From Hydrangea macrophylla (Eukaryota > Streptophyta > Magnoliopsida > Cornales > Hydrangeaceae): a stretch of 64,000 nucleotides of DNA. Location of the stretch: contig CM066991.1 in NCBI GenBank assembly GCA_033977485.1, positions 130,033,999 to 130,097,998 on the forward strand, given 5' to 3'. The notes beneath the pieces are model-generated. The model worked only from the letters and a program-made list of their open reading frames with translations, had not been told where the DNA came from and ran no database searches. A program made the position numbers and the translations under genes. Each line of letters begins with the position of its first letter. The stretch's first letter is position 1. Of the stretch, positions 55,204-64,000 are shown in pieces.

Positions 55204-56430
55204 TCATCCTTTAAGCTGTGCTGTTTAACATAAATTATTATGGATGTGAGTCTTGTGACTTATATAATGATATTTATGGATATAAAAACTTACAATTTTA
55301 TGTATATCAATGACACAAATACAATGATTTTGAAGACTAAATTTTTTCTGACAACCGATAGTCTTGCTTGTTGAATTTTGGCTAATAAAAAATATGTATA
55401 TATATATATATATATATGTATACAGACAGAATTGTATTGACTACTTTGGAATTTCATGTGATTCAAATTTCTTATCGTGATTAGCCCTAATTCATTGGTT
55501 AATTAATTGTCTAATAATAATAATAAATAAGTAATAATTAAAAAAAACAATAAATTTTTTTTTTCAAATGTAAATGGGGTCTCGGTTTTAACAATCAGCC
55601 CAAACGTTTTTGTTGCAAAAGATATGGACATTGACTTAACTTGGTCAAATTTACTTTATGAAATTGTTCAAATTTTTGATCAGTTGGATCCAAAGTGCTT
55701 TCAATATTTACATTTTAGTCAAAAACTTTGAAGTTAAATATTTTTGGCCCCCAAAATGTTGTCTATTTATATTTTGGATCCATAATTCTGGTTATTGACA
55801 TTTGGGCCTGTTTTTTGGTATTTACATTTGTCCCTAAAGTTTTTAAAATTATAGTAATACTCCTTAAGATTTTGGATTCTATGATGTTGCCCTTAAAATT
55901 TACAATTATAAGTTATATAGCACATTTTAAGGCACTTTCATAAACATTTGAGTATTCTAGTGCTTTGTGCATGCGATCAAAGGGACAACTTATCTTCTAC
56001 GTTTGTGCAAATCTTTGGTGATGTCTATAGATTAAATTTCTCCTACATTCTAGTGAAATTATGAATTTTTTCTTAAGTACTAGTATTAAAGTTATAGCCC
56101 CAAGACTCTAGCGACGTACAATTTGGGCCACATAATTTGTCTATTATATCCCTAAAGTTTTGAATATTATATGCTTGTGTGAAAGCAAATATTCTTAGGG
56201 TACTTTTTAGTGTCTGCACATTTGAATTTTTCGGTTATTTGTGCATACTCTTTGGGGATAATTTGTTCCATGTTGGTGCATAACTTATATATTTGTGTTA
56301 TTTAGTGCCATAACTTTCTATGAATTATTTGTACGTTATTAGAAAATTTATAAATGTTCATGTTCCAAATTATTGGAAAGTTTTAAATGTTCATGAACAT
56401 AAGATTTTGTTTATGATAACATAAGGTCTT
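55204..56430. other. Decayed retrotransposon interior, no coding frame
   Basis: AT-rich sequence downstream of a PBS. No gag or pol motifs can be read. Confidence 0.35.
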
Positions 56431-56433
56431 GGG

Positions 56434-57150
56434 AATACTCCGCATCACCCTAAGACATGAATGGGTGATTTTAGATTTTGATCACATACAGATTAAAGTC
56501 ATAAAATGCACTATTATACTGTAGGTGATATCATGGATTGAGGAATTATCATAAACATCTTGCTATTTAATAATTTAATTTTGACATAAAGAACATCATA
56601 TTGTCTTTGAATAGCCACAACATCCTAAGGCTTGTTGATGTTGTTTTTCATAATCATGAAAAGGTTAAAATTGTCTTTGCATCTATTAAAGTTCTCTTAA
56701 ATATGAACATAAGGACTCATTTATTACAATTAATTAGGCCATCATAAGGATATCACATGTTTTAAGAATAGCCACAGCATCTTGAAATATGTTGGTATGT
56801 GATCCTTAAGAAATTTCAATCACATAAAGTCGCATGGCAAATGTTTTAAGGCTTGTTTGGGTACAAACACAAGTATTGATTCATGGTATTAAGTGAATTA
56901 GATTAAAGTAAAGTTACATTATATTGTCTTAGGAGTAGTCATAGCACCGACTTAAGGCATATTGATAGGTGACCTTTTGATAACACGCTCACTTAAGAGT
57001 AAAGGTGTTAAAATATTATTATTTAATTTATACTATTAGATCACCATGAACCTAAGGTCCCATTGATTCTACCGTATTAAGAGTAAAAATATCATGTTGT
57101 CATAAGAGTAGCCACAGCATCTTAAGTTATCATGATGTGTGATCTTTTGG
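56434..57150. repeat. Degenerate repeat, unit about 165 bp, five copies
   Basis: The motif AGCCACAGCATCYTAAG followed 10-20 bases later by TGTGATCNTTT recurs at about 56434, 56608, 56766, 56931 and 57101. Other parts of the unit (ACATAAGG, CATATTGTC) also recur. The copies are much decayed. Confidence 0.6.
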
Positions 57151-59009
57151 TATTATGATCACATTAAATTTAATAATTACAATCATACAATGGTATTGCA
57201 TATTGCAATTAGGTTGTTATAAGTGTTGCCACTTGAAATGATTTAGTTGGAATAAGATAGTGGATTGAATATTTAGAAGTTTGGATTTCCTAGACCTACA
57301 TGTATGGGTTCCTTTCTTCTTTATATCAGAATAATCTACTCGCCTTATTATAAATTAGTAAGTCTAATGCATGTTGAAACCTCTACGTACCCACATGAAG
57401 GTTTAGACTTGCTACTGAATTTGACATTGTTCAAATCAGACTAAATTTATTACTTCATTGCTTGAATGTATATTCTTGATTACTATAGCTATTAGTCTCT
57501 TATTTGAATGGTGAGTTTTCTTAAACTAAGTGAGTAGTAATTTTATGTTTGGACGAAATCCTTTAATCTTAGGGTGCATGGAACTTAATCAATCTGATAA
57601 TCTATGTGAAGCTACATGTATCCACAGAAGTGAGTTCCATGTAAGTGTAGAATACCTACAAATAGTGGGAGCAATGTAATCGCTTAAATCAAATGTTCAT
57701 CAAGTCATATATAAATTAGAGCACTTAATGCTTTAGCCCACAATACAATGAATATAGGACTACATAAGGCTATAAAGGCAATTTGTTAGTTCTAATAAGG
57801 CATTAACAAACACCTTACTAAACTAGCTATCAGGCATTAAGTGCAATAGTTCTAGGAGTGTGTTATGATTCTAGATTGCTTGATGCTCATCTAAATAAAT
57901 GGTGAATTGATTCAAGAGCTACAATTCACATTGCCAATAATACATTATGTTTTCTCCACTTAAGAAAGTCAATGGAAAGTGAACATGTTGGAAATATGCC
58001 CTCAAACCAGTTAGTTGGACAATGGAATTCCATAATGCATTTATGCTTGTTAGTTTATAAGATAAATGTTAGACTGAAATCTTTAAACATCATTGTATAT
58101 TATTCATTCGTGTATGTGATTACACATGTGAGATATGAATCACAAATCCTTGTTGTTTCAAATAAGTCACAGTGGATGATAAGTCTAGATAACTTATCAT
58201 GTAATCAATGTAGCATGATTAACGTCTACGGAGTAGAAGGATGAATCTCATTCATAAGAGTGTTTGACTCTTGGTTAATATGCTAGTGCACGCGGTGCAT
58301 TGACGGACCTGAGTTAAACCTATTGACACCTAAACGATGTCACCGTCAATAGGAACTCAAAACCTGTATAGGGATACATGTCCTTAATCCTAAGACAATT
58401 ATGGACACAAGTTGTGTGCTTGGTTACTTTGACTTACCAATCAGTGAGGTCTTGCAAGATCAGCGCCTGGGTATCTTGGCTAATCAGGTATGTAACGTTG
58501 GGATCATATATTATCAAGATAAAATTCTACCCTCTTCTATAAAATGAAGAATAAGTATTATCTTGAGAACGTCACTAGGAGTGATTACTGAGAGCTAGTC
58601 AGCCTTGTCAACAAAGTGTTTTGTTGACATGTTTGGTAATCCAAGTGTAGAGGATGATACTCGAGGAATATAAGATATATCCATCTATTGGGTCGACAGT
58701 ATCTTTAAACATACATCCCAATGATAAATATGAATACTGCTTGGTAAAGGGACGTTCGTATCATATTATACAAGTCTAGTAATCGCTCATGTATGTGTGA
58801 TTATGTTCTTATGCACTAGAGTGCAAATCATTTTATAGTGGTATTAATGATAATTGATTAACTATTGATTCCTTAGTTAAAAAGTATTAACTAGATGAAA
58901 TAATAATTAATCGGAGCCAGTAATAAAGAACCGAGGAGGTCCCACTCTTAGCTCCGCAAGAATGCTTGGAAAAGGCAATTGAGGAAGATGAACCAATGGA
59001 TTGAAAGAG

Positions 59010-59170
59010 TTTCAAACATATTCAATCGATTGAACAGTTTTTAATCGACTGAAGGTTCGATCGATCGAACATTTTTGATCGATTGAACTCTAGTTCAGTT
59101 CGATTGATCGAACATATTTCGATCAATTGAAGGTTTGATCGATTGAACGTGTTTCGATCGATCGAAACCT
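59010..59170. repeat. Cluster of TCGATCGA-type palindromes
   Basis: About eight variants of (T)CGATCGATCGA, TCAATCGATTGA and CGATTGATCG in 160 bases, each followed by AAC or AAG. They lie just upstream of the LTR TATA box at 59189. Confidence 0.85.
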
Positions 59171-59188
59171 AAAGTCGGTTTGCGATTC

Positions 59189-59197
59189 TATAAATAG
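59189..59197 (+). promoter_or_regulatory. TATA box of the Copia-type LTR
   Basis: TATAAATAG directly downstream of the palindrome cluster, in line with U3/R layout. Confidence 0.6.
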
Positions 59198-59552
59198 GGC
59201 AGATGCGTGCAGAATTTAGGATAACGTCATTTTTGTTATTCCACCGCTGGAGAAACTGTTTAGGATTTTCCAAAGCCTTCCTACCCTCTATATCAGGGTT
59301 CCCACCAACCCTAGTATATCCGGGAGCATTCAAGGAGACATAAGGGTGAAGATCTCTTAGAGGTTGCTGCTGCACACTAAAGGAGAAGGACAAAATCAAA
59401 ATTGGGTTCAAAACCTAAAGGTAAAAATCTTCTCCCTCTTGTTCTACGCATCTATGGAATTGATAAGTAGTAGATCCGAGCATACTGATCAAAGTTTAAA
59501 CTTTGTTTTATTTCTGTGTTTTAAATAAATTATAGAAACCAATTTTCCCTAT

Positions 59553-59628
59553 AAAACAATAGTATGTATTTGCTAACCAACAAAATTTAAAACAATAGTA
59601 TGTATTTGCTAACCAACAAAATTTGAAA
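59553..59628. repeat. Tandem duplication of 36 bp
   Basis: AAAACAATAGTATGTATTTG plus the next 16 bases occurs twice head to tail without visible differences, so the duplication is recent. Confidence 0.9.
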
Positions 59629-59639
59629 ATTATTTTGGA

Positions 59640-60340
59640 CTTGAAACATTTATTTGGAAATTTTGGTTTCTTTAAAAAATTGACAATTTTGGATTTTGGG
59701 TTTGCTTTTGCAAGTCCAAAAAGATTTTCTATCACTGATTTTGGGAACTTTGTCACTATGGATCCCATCTTTAAATGGTTGTAGGATTGGAGATTGGGAC
59801 AATCTCCTTAAAGGAAATCAAGAGGTTGGTTAACGATGTAGTCTTAAAAGCTTTTGGATTTCTTTCAACTTTGGTAGTTGTGCAATTTGCATGAAGAAAA
59901 GAAAGACCAACAAGTCCAAAAAGATGTAAGTAGGAGCTACGAAATTCTTGGAATCACACACATAATATATGTGAACCATTTCTATCTTTGTTTAAATGGT
60001 CAGAGATATTTGTATCTCATCCATTGACGATCTTCCTGGTTTATGTATTTCTACCTTTTTTCGGTAATTGTGAGGTAGTGGATGCCTTTAATAGTGTGTA
60101 AAAGGGAAGTGACTTTAATGATCTATGGATGGAAAAATTTTAGTAGGGACACAGATATAGGACAAAGAGCGGGCCATGTGTAAAAGAGGGTATTATTACT
60201 TAGTATACTGTCTCACAAAATGGGTAACAGAAAAGGTGAAAACCATACCCTTATGGAAATGGAAATGAGTATACTTAGTAAGCATATAATTTTTCCTTAG
60301 CCTTGTGGATGGAGCCTTTTAAGGATACAATAGTAAGTCC
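59640..60340. other. Decayed Copia interior, no readable frame
   Basis: Lies between the Copia-type LTR and the solo LTR at 60346. No intact motif. Confidence 0.35.
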
Positions 60341-61089
60341 TAAACTGTCACCCCTGCAGAAGCAAAAATAGAGAAACTAATTTCCTTTTTGGACCCATAG
60401 GCTATGACAGTTGAAAGTCACCATATTGTCCACGAATAAAATCTAACTATCAAAGTAATGATTTAAAAGACGCATTAGAATATCTAAGTTCACATACAAA
60501 ATCAGAGTTTAATACTAAACTATTACAAACCTTAAGCATATGAAGAAACATAATTAAAGTATTACGACAACATACGCTGATTATAAAACTTAGCTATACA
60601 GAGTCTCTAAAAACATAAACATAAACTATCTACAACAACGCTCCGGGTCTTCAGCTCGTGTAGTAGTCAGCATCGGCATAGCCTCCATCATCGTGGGTTT
60701 CATCCTCATAGCCCCTAGCCATTTATTCCTCATATATGTTCTCGTAACCCTGCCAAGTTGGAAGTAGGATATCTAGCATCATAAAACGCCGTTAGCTACG
60801 GAAGCTGAGTGAATACAAATACTAACAGAGTATCTATAGACATGCAGTATACATAAATAACATCGTTAAAGGATCATATCATCGTTTGCATGCATCTATG
60901 CACCAACCCAGTATAAACCATAACTGACATTATCCCAATCATAATATGGACTCTTAGGTCTGCACCTCGCACACATCTTTACATCTCACGATACTCAACT
61001 TAGACATGTAGTCCTAAACCGTACGATTTATCAAACCCGACACAAAGTACACTTCTAATCAACACATCATTTCGGCCAACACGCCCTAT

Positions 61090-61650
61090 ACATTCCCTTC
61101 CATGAATTATACCTCTTAGTCTTGGTCATGGACTAAAGCGACATATTCCTTAGCCTCTATCATGGACTAAGGTAGTATTCCTTTAGTCTCTAGTGGACTA
61201 ATTTCATGACGCATTCCTCTTAGTCATGGTCATGGACTAAAGTGACATATTCATGTAGCCTCTATCATGGACTAAGGTAATATTCCTTCAGTCTCTATTG
61301 GATCTAAGATGACAACATCGGCATAACCCTCAGTCTTGGTCTTGGACTAACGTGACCATATCCCTTAGCCTCTGTCAGGTCTCTCATGTCTCGGCCTTGG
61401 ACTAAAGTGACATTCCGTTAGCCTCTATCAGACTAGGGTGCTAGCCATATTACTATTCTTATAGTATGTATCCCTTAGCCTCTATCGGATCTTATGTCTC
61501 GGTCTTGGACTAAGGCAATACCACCAGTATATCTCTTAGCCTTGGTCATGGATTAAAGTGACATATCCCTTAACCTCTGTTGTATCACTCTTATCTCGAT
61601 CTTGGACTAAGGTGATATTCCTTTAATCTCTATCGGACTAAGGCAATATT
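61090..61650. repeat. Minisatellite of hairpin-capable units inside the LTR
   Basis: About a dozen units of 30-45 bases alternate between a TTAGTCTTGGTCATGGACTA type and a TTAGCCTCTATCATGGACTA type, each followed by AAGTGACAT or AAGGTAATATTCC. In the first type TTAGTCC-like and GGACTAA halves pair within the unit. Confidence 0.85.
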
Positions 61651-62023
61651 GGTACTCACAAATCCACATCTATACACAATGAATCCTGACATGCAGTCCC
61701 AACTTTCTCACCATATATAATAGAATTCAACAAGTATAACTAAATCCCACACCCAACATCTCTGGGATCGCATTCACGTGTACCAACATAAATAGTATCG
61801 ACCATGGTGGTTGATAAACCTACTACTATGCACGTCGACTTCTTGAGTGGGTTATCAACATTATAACATTAATCGGTATTCACAGTTCTGCTTTTACGAT
61901 GCATTAGGGATTCATTATTCACACGTGTATTATTCGATATAGCACTAATAATCCACATATAATTTATATCGATGAAATAATTCAACGTCTATAAACAATT
62001 CAAATATTCAATAAACAGAAGGG

Positions 62024-62160
62024 TTCAATCGATTGGGTAAAGAGGGCAATCGATTGGACAAAAGTGTAATCGATTGGCTTGACAGACATGGCAATCGATA
62101 AGCCAATCGATTGGGATCAAATGACAATCGATCGGGAAAAAGTCCAGTCGATTGGGAAGT
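62024..62160. repeat. CAATCGATTG palindrome cluster, U5-side
   Basis: Seven copies or variants, including CAATCGATCGGG and CAGTCGATTGGG, at intervals of roughly 20 bases. Confidence 0.9.
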
Positions 62161-62606
62161 CGTCTTCTTCCCCAGAAACTGTAAAACCCATAACTGAATT
62201 GCACCAACACGTTCGACGTTCATTCTTTCTTAATAAAACCCATATAAACAACATATTTAAGCTACCAAGTGAGTACAGACACTCACTGTTAAGGTTCGGT
62301 AATGCCAGCGGTTCGGGATGAGCTCGCGGGTCCTCGGGGTATCCTCCTCCTCTCTCTTCTCTTTCTCTTTCTCTTCCTTTTTCCTTTTCTTTCTCTTCTT
62401 CTGCTCTCTGTCTTCTTCTTTTTCTTCTTCTTCTTCTTCGTCCAGAGTGTGTGTGTGTGAGTTTGTATATATAATGTATATATACGGTGTATGTATACAT
62501 ATATGTATGAGTGTGTGTATATGTATAAAATATCTGGTTTCCCCAAAATGCCTACACACACATGAACATAACATATACAGGTAAAGGGAAGGCAGGTGGC
62601 AGCTCT

Positions 62607-62805
62607 CATCCAATTGATTGGGGTCAGTGGCAATCGATTGGGCTCAGATATTATGAAGGCAATTGATTGGCAAGAAGGAAATCGATTGGGTATGGGAACG
62701 CATCATAATTCAGGTCGACAGGGTGGCAATCGATTGGAAATCAAGGCAATCGATTGGTAGTCAAAAGATGGCAATCGATTGGTATAAAGGCCAATCGATT
62801 GGGAC
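62607..62805. repeat. CAATCGATTG palindrome cluster, U3-side
   Basis: Eight copies or variants at about 62609, 62629, 62659, 62678, 62726, 62745, 62769 and 62790, on the other side of the leader from the previous cluster. Confidence 0.9.
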
Positions 62806-63034
62806 CCAAAATTTAACAAAGATAAGGATAACTCAAAGGGTTTTTATTTATAAAATAGGAATACAAAAGCATAATGAAAATTGCGGGTTTTACATAAACA
62901 TAGTTCCATATAAGGTCATTCCTTAGACGTTATTTGAGTCAAGGTAATGATGGAACCTAGTTTAATTCTGTTACACATAAAGACTTGTCCTGTTAATCCA
63001 CAAACTAAAGTAATTGGGCCCAAAGGCAGTTAAT

Positions 63035-63145
63035 GGATATTTTATTGACTATAGGGTAAACTATTTTTGCACACCTGGAATTGTTGATATTAATAATGCT
63101 AAATTTACTAAAAATGTTGACTTTAGTAGGAGGATCATGAGATTT
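63035..63145 (+). pseudogene. Copia integrase C-terminal region remnant
   Basis: The frame reads GYFIDYRVNYFC...GIVDINNAKFTKNVDFS, matching the conserved stretch after the integrase core of Angela/Sirevirus-type Copia elements (GY-x-KGYRFY ... ETNNARF). It stops at TGA (63144-63146). No intact ORF surrounds it. Confidence 0.65.
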
Positions 63146-63559
63146 TGATACGATACTCGTGAATAAAGATGAATTGTTAATCAATTCAAGAGCCACCATA
63201 CAGGAAAGTCAACAAATGATCTACATCTTGTAAATTTAGGCATTTCTGTTGATTTCTTTGTATGCTCGATAGTCTAACTTGGATGTCAGACTTTACACTG
63301 ATCTCATCTAGTTTTCTATGCCATGACTAAGAAAACTTCTAAATAATTGGTAGGATGTGATCTAGAAGGGATCATCTACCATAGTACATTTTATCTACTT
63401 TATATAAAGGGCTATAATTAAGAAATTCTTGGTAATGTTGGCTCTTTTAGCTACATCAAGTAAAACAAATGAGATTTTAAAGGAAAGTATACACTAGGAA
63501 ATTGGAATTTTTTTCTCATAAAGATAGTCATTCGGTTAGCTACCTAATCACGTCCCCAT

Positions 63560-63930
63560 ATGGATCTCTTCAATGGTATTTCAGGTTTCACGACTTCATA
63601 AAGTTTGATAAACATATGTTGTGAATACTTGTATATACTTTGAGGTTAGTGGAAGTACGTAAATATGGATAACTTTATATAGGCAACCATTGACTTAAGT
63701 TTGCTACAGAAGAATTTATCACATATTTTCTTAAATCTTTGAAATGAAGGATTTTGGTGAAATCTCACGTGTCATTGGACATAGAGATCACATGGAAACT
63801 TGTCTTAAAGTAAATTACGATTGTCTCATAAGCCTTATGTTAAAGGATTTTAGAGAAACTCAATATAAATATAGTACCTATCTTTAAGTTTGGAAGGTAC
63901 TCATAAGGAACGAAGGACAATGAGCTTTGA
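63560..63930 (+). pseudogene. Copia reverse transcriptase remnant, running toward the window end
   Basis: LQWYFRFHDFIKFD near 63568-63615 corresponds to the SRQWY-x-KF block of Copia RT. MKDFGEISRVIGHRDH near 63745-63790 corresponds to the MKDLGEA-x-xVLGI block. Stops and frame changes lie between them, including the place where YVDD should be. It is a dead element in the same orientation as the LTR at 57986. Confidence 0.7.
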
Positions 63931-64000
63931 AGCTGTTTCACAAGCTATATAGTTAAGGATAAATTTATCACAGGGTCTGGGTGTTGTTTTGATACCCAAG

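Larger units (their letters stand above)
57986..59440 (+). mobile_element. Copia-type LTR (approximate right end)
   Basis: Starts TGTTGGAAATATGCCCTC, the start seen in Angela/BARE-like Copia LTRs. A TATAAATAG box at 59189-59197 and a leader-like segment follow the CGATCGATCG palindrome cluster. Decayed Copia integrase and RT in the same orientation lie at 63.0-63.9 kb, so it may be that element's 5' LTR. The right border and PBS are not clear. Confidence 0.65.
60346..62894 (-). mobile_element. Solo LTR, 2549 bp, TSD TAAAC (CAATCGATTG family)
   Basis: Begins TGTCACCCCTGCAG and ends GCGGGTTTTACA, with TAAAC at 60341-60345 and 62895-62899. It is the complete relative of the remnant at 876-5454. 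Two palindrome clusters flank a TATATACA/GAAGAAG leader region, and a minisatellite lies in its U5 side. It interrupts decayed Copia sequence. Confidence 0.93.

Noticed and set aside
61090..61650. CRISPR-like array
   Set aside because: Units are contiguous and variable with no unique spacers, and the context is a plant LTR.
62257..62633. Overlapping Lys/Glu/Arg-rich minus frames
   Set aside because: Low-complexity CTTCTT and TATACA leader sequence of the solo LTR.

Overview
The window is plant nuclear DNA, very probably from an angiosperm and most likely a eudicot. It is AT-rich and gene-poor, has split genes with GT-AG introns, an intronless cytokinin-synthesis gene, and dense Copia, Ty3/Gypsy, hAT, Mutator-like, Harbinger-like, CACTA-like and possible Helitron debris. 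There are no bacterial-type operons. I cannot name the species.

Two host genes are well supported. On the minus strand, 7955-14644, four exons join cleanly into a 173-residue organelle-type RRM RNA-binding protein. Its first intron holds a very young 4.4-kb Copia retrotransposon (9595-13972), with 251-bp LTRs differing at one position, an intact pol ORF and most of gag missing. On the minus strand, 51199-52188, lies an intact intronless adenylate isopentenyltransferase resembling IPT5. A roughly 380-bp block of its upstream region is duplicated at 54.5 kb. Weaker coding traces are a possible terminal exon at 7565-7688 (+), a possible first exon at 28504 (+), a possible exon at 49735-49989 (-), a LINE RNase H tail at 5660-5875 (+), broken Ty3/Gypsy gag-protease at 16210-17985 (-), and decayed Copia integrase/RT at 63-64 kb (+).

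Most of the rest is nested repeats whose borders I could fix by target-site duplications (TSDs) read directly from the sequence. From left to right: a CACTA-like end (431-875) cuts an LTR (876-5454), which is itself split by a 2.8-kb solo LTR (2403-5198). The gag-protease wreck is followed by its own LTR (18190-25313), which contains one solo LTR (18473-19528) and another (20048-24046) that contains a third (20204-21810). hAT elements lie at 27393-28491 and 34498-35170. Several foldback elements lie between 30 and 46 kb. A solo LTR occupies 36786-38950. A 2.1-kb near-perfect palindrome carrying a FAR1/FRS-type SWIM zinc-finger fragment occupies 43.26-45.35 kb. A hAT element (46091-49202) is split by another LTR of the 36.8-kb family. 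The last 9 kb hold Copia remnants and a further solo LTR (60346-62894).

The most unusual signal is a set of short palindrome clusters inside the LTRs. At least four families carry 3 to 14 copies of an 8-14 bp palindrome with an invariant TCGA centre, while the flanking bases differ between families yet stay self-complementary (CAGTCGACTG, CAATCGATTG, GGATCGATCC, CGATCGATCG). This looks like symmetric co-variation around a fixed core and is shared by both Ty3/Gypsy-like and Copia-like LTRs. Second is the FRS-bearing palindrome, which should form a long hairpin if transcribed.
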